Assembly: GCA_033558025.1 (NCBI GenBank)
Contig: JAUCEF010000005.1
Location: 7,068,001 to 7,132,000 of the forward strand
DNA: 64,000 nt
Reading direction: 5' to 3'
Origin: Phytophthora sp. 'mugwort'
Lineage: Eukaryota; Oomycota; Peronosporomycetes; Peronosporales; Peronosporaceae
The translations under genes were made by a program, and so were the position numbers. Below, in pieces: positions 55,215-64,000 of this stretch. Numbering within the stretch: position 1 is the stretch's first letter; the number at the start of each line of letters is the position of its first letter. The notes beneath the pieces are model-generated. The model had not been told where the DNA came from. It made no database searches and saw nothing but the letters and a program-made list of their open reading frames with translations.

Positions 55215-56276
55215 TCAGTTCTCAAGCACAACACGGTAGCGAGCGCGACCCTCACGCATGATGGTGATGCCCTCGTTGACCTTAGCCATTGGCAACTTCT
55301 GGATGATCGGGCGTACGTTCTTCTCGGACGCAAGTTTGAGCATATCCTCGATGTCTTCAATGCTGCCAATAAGACTGCCCACCACGCGGATGCCACGACC
55401 TACTACAAACATGGGCAGGAACTTGATCTCGTCGTTGGGCAGACCCAACATCACGAGCGTGCCGCGCTTGCGAAGCAGACCGAGGTACTGGTTGTACGGC
55501 ATACCCTTGGCATCGGCGGTCAGGATCAGCGTGTGCACCGAGTTCGCAGCTTTCTTGGCGTCCTCCGGGTCGCTCAGGTTGTAAAACTCTGCAGCTCCCA
55601 GGTCTAGAATTTGCTGGCGCTTGTTGGCCGAACGTGAGAACGCGATGGGAATGGCACCAAGAGCACGGATGAACTGGATGGCGAGGTGACCAAGACCGCC
55701 AATGCCAATGACACCGACACGGTCACCAGTCTTAACGCCCTGGTGCTTCAGCGGCGAGAATACGGTCGCACCAGCGCACAGCAGCGGAGCGGCAACGTCC
55801 GATGGGATGTTCTCGGGGATTTTGAAGGCAAAGGCGCTCGACACGCGCACGTAGTCGGCGTAGCCACCGTAAGCTAGCGCACCGTCTTCATACTTGGCGT
55901 TGTACGTGAGCACGGCACGGTCGCAGTACGACTCGACCTTGTCAGCGCAGTCGACGCACGGCTTGTCGGCGTCCTTGTTCTGGCAGGACCAGACTTGAGC
56001 GCCAACACCAACACGGTCTCCCACAGACAGATTGGTCACCTTGGGACCGGCAGCGGTCACTTCGCCGACAATCTCATGGCCAACCACGACGGGGTAGATG
56101 GTCGGTCCCCAGCCGCTGTCGAGAGTGTGGACGTCCGAGCCGCAGATACCGCAGTGCGAGATCTTGATCTCAACATCCTCGGCGCCGAGCGGGCGCGACG
56201 TGTATTGCCACGGCTTGAGCTCGCCGGATTTCTCCATGGCGGCGTACGTGTTGACGGTGCGTGGAGCAGCAGACAT
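55215..56276 (-). CDS. Zinc alcohol dehydrogenase, cinnamyl-alcohol/ADH6 type
   Basis: A 353-residue medium-chain dehydrogenase without introns. Catalytic zinc ligands are Cys45 (HCGICGSDVH) and His67-Glu68 (VGHEIVGEV). Four structural-zinc cysteines lie at 98, 107, 110 and 118, spaced more widely than usual. The Rossmann motif is GIGGLGHLA, followed by FSRSANKR, a Ser/Arg pattern typical of NADP(H). It fits the CAD/ADH6-7 family, which reduces aromatic and branched aldehydes with NADPH. The ATG at 56276 is chosen because the family N terminus starts there and a core promoter lies just upstream; an in-frame ATG at 56402 would be upstream of that promoter. Confidence 0.9.
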   Translation of the reverse strand: MSAAPRTVNTYAAMEKSGELKPWQYTSRPLGAEDVEIKISHCGICGSDVHTLDSGWGPTIYPVVVGHEIVGEVTAAGPKVTNLSVGDRVGVGAQVWSCQNKDADKPCVDCADKVESYCDRAVLTYNAKYEDGALAYGGYADYVRVSSAFAFKIPENIPSDVAAPLLCAGATVFSPLKHQGVKTGDRVGVIGIGGLGHLAIQFIRALGAIPIAFSRSANKRQQILDLGAAEFYNLSDPEDAKKAANSVHTLILTADAKGMPYNQYLGLLRKRGTLVMLGLPNDEIKFLPMFVVGRGIRVVGSLIGSIEDIEDMLKLASEKNVRPIIQKLPMAKVNEGITIMREGRARYRVVLEN

Positions 56277-56308
56277 GGTTGCAAGAAGCTTGAACTGAAG
56301 TGCTCGGA

Positions 56309-56327
56309 GGCAAATTCGGGAATGAGC
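56309..56327 (-). promoter_or_regulatory. Inr+FPR core promoter of the alcohol dehydrogenase
   Basis: The minus strand reads GCTCATTCCCGAATTTGCC, a near-perfect oomycete initiator plus flanking promoter region, 33-51 bp before the ATG at 56276. It settles the start choice against the upstream ATG at 56402. Confidence 0.75.
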
Positions 56328-57282
56328 AATTGCGACAGCGCCGTCCGCTGAGTCAGTGACTGACCCGCTCTTGCCGCTTGCGACGGGTACGTGCTCCGAC
56401 ATCTTTCAGCAGCATTGCGAAGCCCACTGGTGCTTTGTCCAGGCTATTGCGCACAGTGCCATCTGCCGGGGGCGCTGACCTCAGACTGATGCCCGTCTGT
56501 ATCGATTGCGTGGGGATCCGCGTTTACATTGCTGACGTCCGTTAATTGGCGTGGATGAGTCCAATGTGACAGACAAAGGACGTTTTTCCAGCTCATCAGC
56601 ACACTATTTAAGCATCTACACAGAACTGGAAGCTTTTCGATCTCCCCCATATCATGAAAAGCATGAGCTATCAACTTTGTGACGAAGCTGAGCACCATGA
56701 AGTTGTGCCCCAGCCGCGAGGGAACTCCACGGGGAAGTGGGTGCCAGCGTCGAGAGCTCCGGCCTGCGTGTACAGCTGCGAATGCTGTGTGCACAGACCT
56801 GGCTCAAAAGTCACGTGTCAGTGGTCAAACTGAAGCTGTTGGTGCTTCGACTTAGCGACTAGAAAAAATACCACATGTCGCAGTTTGGCTAGTGCAGTTT
56901 GTGTAGGTCACATGAAATGGTGAGTCGGGTCATTTCGCCAGAATAAAATGTTTAGACTAAACTTTAGCACTACATTATACGAGAATTTCACGCAGACGCA
57001 AAGAGGTGCACGCTGTGGTGGGATTGCGACGGTCTCATCTCGCTACATTGCTGCAGGTAGTACACGCTCATCAAAAAGGGCCGAGGGCTCCCGCAGCGGA
57101 TTATTTAGGGCAATTCTGGCAGAGGACACACAAGACATTTTCTAAACCAGGAATCGGCAAATCACACGTCCGCGGATGTTTCTCATGGCACATCAACAAC
57201 ATGTAGTGTGCATTCATCGAGCAGCGGTGAACTCAAAAGTACGAGGTGGTGATGGTCTTGTAGACTAGTTACAAAACGTGTG
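56328..57282. other. Intergenic stretch, no supportable gene
   Basis: Lies between the alcohol dehydrogenase promoter and the 3' end of the copine-like gene. Short frames only, none with a recognised motif. Confidence 0.4.
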
Positions 57283-58575
57283 CTAGTTCTTGATCAATCC
57301 GAGCTCGCGGATTTTGTTGTATTGTTCTGTCAACCAGGACACAGAATGTATAAGTCACCGTAGAATTGAACCTGTTTATCAAAATATAAAATACCAGCCA
57401 CTAGGAATTACCTGGGATCTCCATGAGTGCCTGCATAGCGAAACCTCCGTCTGGGTTGTTGAGGTTGCCTCTAGGAATGGTGTTGTAGTTCACGAACTGG
57501 AAGTTATCGAAACGACGCTCGGGGAGCTGGTCATCAAACTCCCTCATCATTGTCCAAGGGCCATCACCCACGCCAACCATGACAATCGCTAATGAGCGGA
57601 CAATCATTTCACAAATCAATAAATGGCAGCATGAATAAAAAAACTATCAAGCAGAATCGTTGGAGTCACGTACAGATCGGGTACTCCGACGCCTCTACGA
57701 TCGCCTGTCGAGCCATAGCAGGGTCGTTGATATGGCTGTTGGAGATAATAATCAAGATGTGATACCGGTGGGTCTTCCTGACCATCCTGATTGCTTCATA
57801 AATCACCGGTACGAAGCTCGCTGGCGAGTTAAGCTCCATTGTGGAAGCAATCGCAAAATATCGCTGCAAGACCTCATCGAGCTCGCAACCTCGTCCCTCC
57901 ACGAAGGGGAAGAATCGCTCTGCAATTGGACGCTCCGAGTAGCCACCGTAGCCAAAAGCCGGGATCGAGTCGTCGTCGTCAAAGAGCTCAAATACACGGG
58001 TGATTGCTGAGATCACCGTCTACAAGAGTGAAGAAGGGGCCACGTTAGCTACCAGGTATCAATGCACCAGCCCGCGGAGCAGCCACGTACCTGGTATGGG
58101 TTTCTCACGCGTCCTGTCTTGTCAACGTAGTGCAACGAGCGTCCTTCAAACGTTTGCGTCCCCTTTTGCTGTAATTTACACAACAACCGCGCCTCATGTC
58201 AGCCACATTATCGGCAACAACACAACTATAAAAAATACTAGCATACCAGGTTCGAGTCCGTGAAGTCCACCTTCAAAAGAATAATCATCAGAAACAGCGA
58301 GCACATTAAGAAAAAAAGCAACAAAAGAATGTCAACTATCACGTTTGACAACGACAAGAAGCTGCGCCTACCGCGATGATCAGATCAGATGACTGCAGCC
58401 CAACTTGTCTATTTAAATCACCACAATGGCCATCAAAATTGACATTCATCCACGTGGAATTTAGTCATTAGAACAGCCACCGCCCAAGGCAGGTAGGTGT
58501 AAAGACGTGTCCTCGACTGAAAACCACTCACCGCAGAGCTTTCTGCACTTCCTCTGCTTGGCCGGTATGGTCCAT
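57283..58575 (-). CDS. Copine/RGLG-type VWA protein, VWA domain only
   Basis: Seven exons (58532-58575, 58372-58408, 58247-58270, 58091-58168, 57674-58019, 57412-57588, 57283-57326) give 249 residues, with all phases closing. The whole protein is a copine-type von Willebrand A domain: the metal-site motif DFTDS at residues 29-33, then GRSLHYVD, RVRNPYQ, DDSIPAFGYGG, SPASFVPVIYEAI, SIVMVGVGDGPW, FDNFQFVNY and ALMEIPEQYNKI. These match copines and plant RGLG ubiquitin ligases. Copines have two N-terminal C2 domains and RGLGs a C-terminal RING; this protein has neither, so it can bind a partner through metal but has no visible membrane or ligase part. Exon 3 is only 24 nt (VDFTDSNL). It probably acts in the cytosol. 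Confidence 0.85.
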
Positions 58576-59296
58576 TTTCAAGGCATTTCACACGGTTAAC
58601 AGTATGTGTGGTGCGATAAAATTAGGGGCACACCACTGCTACGCACCGATGGAGTGGTAGCTGTCCGGGATCGGCTGGAAGGCCTCGCTACTCGACGCGC
58701 AGCCCATGGAGGTTGGAAGGTCGCGAGTTCTTGGAGTTCGGCCAAATGGCAAGTGTGCAATACGGACAAGCGACGGAACCAGCCAATCGCGTCTCGTAAA
58801 CGATTACCCAAGAGTAGCGTCTGAGAAAAGCTTGCAACCGGGTTCGTGGGTTCGTAAAACTCCACCGCAACGGGTGGATTTTGCTGATGTAGACATCATA
58901 TACAAGAACGTGAAGGCGTGACGGTGCAGCAGAAGCGTAGCTATCTACCTGGTGGCTAGCAGTACCATATTTATTATAGTTGTGGCTGGTTCCAGAAGTG
59001 GATTTTTCGACCAATTTTCGAGTATTGGTTAGCTACGGTTCTGATTGTGGACGCCACTGTAAGTGTCGACTTAAGAGCTCTATTCAGTTGACGAAATGAT
59101 CGCTCGCAGATAATAGAAGTGAGATGTCTGTGCGTCGTGCACAATGCCATCACCAATAGTAAAGAAGATCTGCATTCGATGGCGGAAAGCGGTTCTTGTT
59201 GAAATCGCTTCCTGGTGCGTTTATTGCGAATTTCTGAACCGGAAAATTCGTGGAAGAGAAACCCAACTTTCACTTTTCGAAGCGACTTGAATTGCC
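58576..59296. other. Divergent promoter region of copine-like and YIPF6-like genes
   Basis: 720 bp between two divergent ATGs. Frames are short and unrecognised on both strands. Near 59262 the plus strand has CAACTTTCACTTTTCG, a possible initiator region for the YIPF6-like gene. Confidence 0.35.
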
Positions 59297-60238
59297 ATGT
59301 TGGCTCAGAAGAAGGCGAGCGACGCTGCGGGAGTCGAGCTGGTCTCGGGCAGCATCAGCCTCCCGTCGGCTGAGGAGAACACGCTGGACGAGCCCGTTTC
59401 CACCACCATCGTACGCTGAAGCCCTCCCTTCCTCCTTTTGGCCTCATTCAAACCTTCTCTAACTCATCGAGTTTGTGTGACGCGTGGCCTCTTCGCGTCG
59501 GCAGCTCCGAGATCTGCGACTCGTCGGCGGCAAGCTGCGGGTGGTGCTCATGCCCAGTAACACGTCGGAGGAGACGCTTAAGGCGCTACGGGACTGTACG
59601 ACGCTTGGGTTTCAGACATGAGCAGCGCTGGAACCGGTACTGACCTCGTTCTGTGCCTTGTAGGGGACCTCTGGGGTCCGTTGTTGCTGTGTCTGACGCT
59701 CTCCATCATGCTGAGCGTAACGGCTCCAGCGGCGCAGTCGGCCATGGTGTTCACAGGAGTGTTTGTCGTGATTTGGGTCGGTGCCGCTATCGTCACCATC
59801 AATGCGCAGCTGCTGGGCAGCACCATGTACGTAGGTTTTATCGTTGTCTTGAGACTGGATAATGGCGCTGATCGGGTGCTGCTGTGGTGGTTGGGTAACA
59901 GATCTTTCTTCCAGAGTGTGTGCGTGCTGGGGTACTGCGTGTTTCCGCTAAATATCGCGACGTTGGTGTGTATGATGGCTAAGGTGGTGGTCTCGCACAT
60001 CTTGCTGCGAATGATCATCGTCAGTGTGGGCTTCCTCTGGTCGACACGAGGTGCGTCATGCATGCTGCTTGTTCTGGTGGTTCACAGCAGAGCGCACTGA
60101 TGAGTTTTTTTCCTGACTGTTGCTACAGCGTCGGTCGTGTTCATGTCCAAGTTGGTGCCCCCCAAGCGCAAGGCGCTGACAGTGTACCCGGTGCTGCTTT
60201 TCTACCTGTTCATCAGCTGGATGGTGCTCATTCAATAA
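59297..60238 (+). CDS. YIPF6-like Yip1-family Golgi membrane protein
   Basis: Five exons (59297-59410, 59505-59595, 59664-59826, 59902-60050, 60129-60238) give 208 residues. A polar N terminus with acidic Ser/Thr-rich sequence precedes five hydrophobic segments. The family signature is clear: DLWGPLLLCLTLSIML, QLLGSTISFFQSVCVLGYCV (first three residues from exon 3), FPLNIATLV, SVGFLWSTRASVVFMS and VPPKRKALTVYPVLLFYLFI. YIPF6 proteins sit in Golgi membranes, form complexes with other YIPFs and bind Rab GTPases during vesicle traffic. All four introns interrupt conserved regions and rejoin cleanly. The ATG at 59297 is the first in frame. Confidence 0.88.
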
Positions 60239-60478
60239 GCCTAATAACCAGCAAAATTGCAAAACGTTGTTGGTACCTAATAGTAACGTGAAGGTTGAGA
60301 CGCTGCCACTCGGTATCCATTTATTCCTTCATTTACATACCCATTTTCTAAAATATACCCATTCCAACGCACATGAACCCATACAATAGCACCTAAACTC
60401 CGTTTTGGTACCTTTTTATCTCGTCCATCAACCTCAGTTAGGAACTTGCCACCAAAGAGACTTTATCCCAAAAGTACA

Positions 60479-61153
60479 ATGAGCGCCGCCGAGCAGATCC
60501 AGAGCCTCATCAGCTCCTTAGAGACCGACCTCGGCATCGAGGCCAACGCCCCTATCGGCAACGACAAGAAGTCCAAGGATCAGCATCAACAGAAGCCCAA
60601 GGCCAAGAAGCCTAAGGCCTCCAAGCCCGCCAAAGCCGACGCCAACCAGCCCGAGATCACGAAGCTCGACATCCGCGTGGGTCAGATCGTCAAGGTCTGG
60701 AAGCACGAAACGGCCGACAAACTCTACTGCGAGGAGATCGACGTGGGCGAGGACGAGCCGCGCCACATCGCTAGCGGCCTCGTGTACCACTACTCGCTCG
60801 AGGAGATGCAGGACCGCCGCGTGCTTGTGCTGTGCAACCTCAAGCCGCGCAACCTGGTGGGTTTCCGCAGCCACGGTATGGTCATGTGCGCCGCTGCGTT
60901 ACTCGAAGACGGCAAGGAGAAGGTGGCCTTCGTCACGCCCCCTGAGGGCGCCAAGATCGGTGAGCGCATTACGTTCGAGGGCCTTACGGGCGAGCCTATT
61001 TCCCCTGCCCAAGTGGAGAAGAAGAAGGTGTTGACCGTATTGGGCGACGACATGAAGACGGACGACAACGGCATTGCCAAGTGGAAGGAGCACGTGTTCA
61101 GCACGTCAGCGGGTCCCTGTACGGCCCCTGTGAACAACGGCGTCATCAGATAA
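60479..61153 (+). CDS. AIMP1/EMAP-II/Arc1p-like tRNA-binding protein
   Basis: A 224-residue intron-free protein. A short acidic helix (AEQIQSLISSLETDLGIEA) and a Lys/Ala/Pro-rich linker lead to a tRNA-binding OB fold (about 63-165: KLDIRVGQIVKVWKHETADK, IASGLVYHYSLEEMQ, LVLCNLKPRNLVGFRSHGMV) and an EMAP-II C-terminal domain. These proteins hold tRNA near aminoacyl-tRNA synthetases (AIMP1 in animals, Arc1p in yeast) and act in the cytosol. The N-terminal helix is much shorter than in AIMP1 and Arc1p. ATG 60479 is the first in frame; a TTG lies 33 bp upstream. The end is convergent with the condensin gene, 123 bp between stops. Confidence 0.85.
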   Translation: MSAAEQIQSLISSLETDLGIEANAPIGNDKKSKDQHQQKPKAKKPKASKPAKADANQPEITKLDIRVGQIVKVWKHETADKLYCEEIDVGEDEPRHIASGLVYHYSLEEMQDRRVLVLCNLKPRNLVGFRSHGMVMCAAALLEDGKEKVAFVTPPEGAKIGERITFEGLTGEPISPAQVEKKKVLTVLGDDMKTDDNGIAKWKEHVFSTSAGPCTAPVNNGVIR

Positions 61154-61276
61154 GCGACAGCACATGCACAAAAGGAGAGAAGACGGGTAAAGGTGATACA
61201 GCAACGCAGCTTTCTTCTTGAAATGCGCAGTTGACGTACAGATAACTTGACAAAGGTGCAGTGGGGACGACTGAGC

Positions 61277-64000
61277 TTAGTTGCGCTTACGCTTGGGGCG
61301 AGAACTTGCAGCAGCGTTGGACTTTTTGACAGTTTTGGTCTTTTTCTTCGTCTTTTTCTTGAGTGGAAGCGGCACGACCTCGTCTTCTTGCTGCTGTTCG
61401 TCTTCTTCTTGCTGTTCGTCTTCTTTTTCCTCTTCAACGGTAGCCTTGGAACTCTTCTTTGCTTTAGCTTTGGCTTTGGCTTTGGCCTTTACCCTGCGTC
61501 GAGAAATGTTCACTGTTGGTGGTACGCTTTCTTCCGAGTCGCTGACCGAGTCGAAAGCTGCTGCGAGGTCCTTCTTCATGCGACCTTCCAGGTCTTCCTG
61601 TGTAAAGCTCTGCTGCTTGCCACGACCTTGAGACTTTTCTATTGAAGCAGACTTGGCGGTCACATGCCAGTTCTCGTTAGGCGGGTGGCCCTGACTGGGG
61701 GAGAAAATCAACGTTAAGGTTTCATCAGACTTCTCGCGACGAGCTTCCTCACTCGACACCTCACGCGGTTGTACTCCACTACGAGAAGGTGTCGGGGTCG
61801 AGGGCAAACTCTGGCGTCGTCGATCATCCTTCTCGTCGCTGCGTAAGCGCACAGGCGTGTGACTTGCCTCCATCAACTTCTCTTGTGGTGTCTGAGGAGC
61901 TCGAGAAGTTTTGTTTGCCGTCGTCTGCGGAGACATTAGCGCTGTTTCAGCATCGTCTGCTGTTTGAACATCGTCTGGTGCGTAGGTCATGCGGCGTGAC
62001 GGTTGTTTCTGCTGCTGTAGGTCGAGCTGTCGCAGATCATACTCCACTTCCATGGCCATTTGCGGGTCTGTATTCATGAAAATATCCTTCACCTCTTGGC
62101 GGTACATTTTAAACAGCTCTCGAATGTAGTGAAGCAAGTAGCGAGTCAAGGGACTGTGCTTCGCCTCGAGTGTGTGCTTGAGACCGATCAGCACGGGAAC
62201 GACGTTCTCAAGGAAGTTCTTCTTGGACATTTTGGAAAGCAGTTTGCCCTTCGCTGCTGCGATTTGCGACGCGACGTTGGCATTTTCGCCTGTAGCGGCG
62301 TCTTCTCCTTCACCGTCGTCCTCCTCGTCCTTGGAAGAAGTGAGCTTAATATCCGGAGAGCACATGATTGCGAAAGTATCCTTAAGGACTGCCTCCGTAC
62401 AATTGTCCGTGATCTGAGACGGATTCTCGCACAATGGCAGTGTGCCATCCATAACTTCCTCCAGCACTTCGTTGCACAATTTCATAGAGATTTGCAGCTT
62501 CTGCTCGTCCGTCATGTGCTCCAAGAGGAAGTTGTAAAGCTTTGCTCGTCGTGGGTAAAGGGCATTGCCCAGCAATGCAAGCTCACGCGTCCCTTCCTCC
62601 TCATACTGCTCCGAGAACTTGATTTTGTCGCCTTGGATGCCGTTGAAGACAAAGATCATTTCAATAAACTTGTTCGTGAAAATATGAGGCGATTTTTGCA
62701 ACAAGGGACCACAAAGGACATGACGTGCCAAGTTGGCAAGCTCCTCGTCTTCATCCACTGCAGCGCGAAGGAAGAAGCGCAGCAATGACTCGCGCCACTT
62801 AATGTAATCCTGCAGAATCAACTGCGAGAATAGCAGCAGTGTATTGCGACGCAACAAACGGCTTTCATCCAGCAGCGACAAGGCCATTGTCGGAACGTAT
62901 GCGTCCACAAGCGACGTGTAGCGAATGCAGAGATCGCCCAGAATCAGCAGGATATTCGATCTGATATCGTGCTCTTCGCACGTTCGCAATTCGCGAATGA
63001 ACATGGTCATACACTTCTTGGCGAGGTCACCGTCACGCAAGCACAATTTGCCGAGTGTTACGAAAGCACAGACGCGAACAGGGGTCGGCAATGGAACGGG
63101 CTCTGAGACGATGGAGGTCGTCATTTCAACGTCATCGCTTTGTCCTGTAGCTTGTGACATGGACTGGAGCATGGCGTTGCTGTTGGGGACGAACTTCGGT
63201 GGCAAGAAGAGCTGCACAAGCGACTTGAGACTTGAACTAACAGGCAGAAGCGCGGCTTCGCCAATCTTGTCAGCATCCTTGTCGAACTCGAGCAGAGCCA
63301 CTTCACCTATCGAGATCAGTTGCTTCTGCAACAGTGCCGTCTCTTCTTCCACACTGTCCGGGCTGCTTTCAAAACATTTGCGAAGGTTCGACTCACACAA
63401 TTCGAGCAGCTTTTTCCCCCACCCAAAGCTGATATCGCGACTCTTTTCGGGGGACGGAGTTCTCGCTTTGCAAATGCTGTTCAAAGCGAGAATTCCATCG
63501 GCGATAACATTCAACGGGATGGCAAACGAATACAACGACGCCAAAATTCCGTCCGCAATCGATTTTGCATCCTGTGCGTCAATCACAGTTGAAATCGCGG
63601 CAATTACACGCAAAATACGCTTCGATCCATCGTTGAATTCCACCGGCAACGCCTGATCTTGGAGCTTATTCCAGCACTCGACGACGATGCTCAGGTTCTG
63701 CTGCTTACCCTTGACACTCTCCACAAGATCACCTGAATGTGCCAGCTCCTCCAAAACAATCCAGCTGAAGCCCCAATAGCGCGTTAAAAGGCGACGAGTA
63801 GCATCGTCTTCCGTTTCTTCCTGTATTTCGTCTCTGGAGCTGTACGTACTCACACTTTCCTTGATGGCGAACACGCACGTCTTGATAATTATCTCGACAT
63901 CGATTTTATCACTCTTGATTAGCATTCGTAAGGCCTTCTGCAAACACCGAGCCATGACACCATCGAGGTGTGACACCTGCATCCAGACACAGTCGAGAGC
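61277..64000 (-). CDS. NCAPD3: Condensin II subunit CAP-D3 (NCAPD3), C-terminal part
   Basis: An uninterrupted frame of 907 codons plus stop, open to the window edge; the gene start lies beyond 64000. HEAT repeats dominate. The central region matches CAP-D3 of condensin II: LGDLCIRYTSLVDAYVPTM, RNTLLLFSQLILQDYIKW, LYNFLLEHMTDEQKLQISMK and KKNFLENVVPVLIGLKHTLE. CAP-D3 organises the HEAT part of condensin II and helps compact mitotic chromosomes. The C-terminal 200 residues are charged and disordered, with a VKAKAKAKAKAKKSSK tract and a nuclear-signal end (RPKRKRN). The ATG at 63982 is internal because the reading frame and family similarity continue upstream of it. No introns appear in this part. 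Confidence 0.85.
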   Translation of the reverse strand, partial: ALDCVWMQVSHLDGVMARCLQKALRMLIKSDKIDVEIIIKTCVFAIKESVSTYSSRDEIQEETEDDATRRLLTRYWGFSWIVLEELAHSGDLVESVKGKQQNLSIVVECWNKLQDQALPVEFNDGSKRILRVIAAISTVIDAQDAKSIADGILASLYSFAIPLNVIADGILALNSICKARTPSPEKSRDISFGWGKKLLELCESNLRKCFESSPDSVEEETALLQKQLISIGEVALLEFDKDADKIGEAALLPVSSSLKSLVQLFLPPKFVPNSNAMLQSMSQATGQSDDVEMTTSIVSEPVPLPTPVRVCAFVTLGKLCLRDGDLAKKCMTMFIRELRTCEEHDIRSNILLILGDLCIRYTSLVDAYVPTMALSLLDESRLLRRNTLLLFSQLILQDYIKWRESLLRFFLRAAVDEDEELANLARHVLCGPLLQKSPHIFTNKFIEMIFVFNGIQGDKIKFSEQYEEEGTRELALLGNALYPRRAKLYNFLLEHMTDEQKLQISMKLCNEVLEEVMDGTLPLCENPSQITDNCTEAVLKDTFAIMCSPDIKLTSSKDEEDDGEGEDAATGENANVASQIAAAKGKLLSKMSKKNFLENVVPVLIGLKHTLEAKHSPLTRYLLHYIRELFKMYRQEVKDIFMNTDPQMAMEVEYDLRQLDLQQQKQPSRRMTYAPDDVQTADDAETALMSPQTTANKTSRAPQTPQEKLMEASHTPVRLRSDEKDDRRRQSLPSTPTPSRSGVQPREVSSEEARREKSDETLTLIFSPSQGHPPNENWHVTAKSASIEKSQGRGKQQSFTQEDLEGRMKKDLAAAFDSVSDSEESVPPTVNISRRRVKAKAKAKAKAKKSSKATVEEEKEDEQQEEDEQQQEDEVVPLPLKKKTKKKTKTVKKSNAAASSRPKRKRN

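Noticed and set aside
56277..56402. N-terminal extension of the alcohol dehydrogenase from ATG 56402
   Set aside because: The core promoter at 56309-56327 lies inside it; the family start is at 56276.
58247..58270. GGTTCGAGTCC resembling a tRNA B box
   Set aside because: It is the complement of the copine microexon coding VDFTDSNL; no tRNA fold.
1..64000. CRISPR arrays, bacterial operons, rRNA genes
   Set aside because: No regularly spaced direct repeats, no Shine-Dalgarno-led gene strings and no rRNA-like stretches were seen; spliceosomal introns are present throughout.

Overview
The window looks like nuclear DNA of an oomycete, most probably Phytophthora or a close relative. Genes are compact and lie on both strands. 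Introns are short (mostly 50-110 bp, GT...AG). Intergenic gaps fall as low as 79-170 bp inside gene clusters. Several genes carry the oomycete Inr+FPR core promoter (for example GCTCATTCCCGAATTTGCC at 56309-56327, minus strand). Islands of decayed DNA transposons (MULE, hAT, pogo-like) separate the gene clusters. No rRNA, convincing tRNA, CRISPR array or bacterial-type operon was seen. All exon structures were inferred by eye from splice sites and protein-family continuity; none is tested by transcripts.

Layout. (1) 1-6200 is repeat-rich: a dead minus-strand MULE transposase (1526-3516) between inverted repeats at 440-487 and 3891-3937, plus weak ORFs. (2) 6249-18431 is a gene cluster: an APC-family permease convergent with glutamate decarboxylase, a FAM151/menorin-like protein, a JmjN-JmjC-C5HC2 histone demethylase head-to-head with an intact MULE-type transposase gene, an R2R3 Myb, and a COX7C-like mitochondrial protein. 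A decayed copy of the decarboxylase 3' end lies at about 10345-10440. (3) 18916-40814 is dense: a peroxiredoxin with a signal-peptide exon, a tandem pair of FSH-type serine hydrolases, a secreted TPR/GT41/GT4 glycosyltransferase fusion, a 1362-residue DDT/WHIM/four-PHD chromatin protein, a membrane-anchored PH-like protein, nuclear cap-binding protein 1, a NASP-type histone chaperone and an R-SNARE. (4) 41106-42767 is a diverged aldo/keto-reductase-like protein. (5) 43283-52790 is a transposon island: a hAT element with 25-bp inverted ends and a near-perfect 8-bp target duplication, two decayed pogo-like transposases and another hAT-like fragment. (6) 52793-64000 is again gene-rich: a frameshifted short-chain dehydrogenase, a 2H phosphoesterase (AKAP7-like), a cinnamyl-alcohol-type dehydrogenase, a copine-like VWA protein, a YIPF6-like Golgi membrane protein, an AIMP1/EMAP-II-like tRNA-binding protein and a condensin-II CAP-D3 subunit cut by the window edge.

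Functional themes. Chromatin and nuclear functions are frequent (KDM5-like demethylase, PHD/DDT protein, NASP, CAP-D3, NCBP1, Myb), as are secretory-pathway functions (R-SNARE, YIPF6, signal-peptide peroxiredoxin, signal-peptide glycosyltransferase). Neighbours share no obvious pathway except perhaps the permease/decarboxylase pair, which recalls bacterial gad modules by position only. The most unusual items are the secreted GT41+GT4 fusion, the R-SNARE with Asn at the central layer, the intact MULE-type gene sharing a promoter region with a histone demethylase, and the decarboxylase gene relic.
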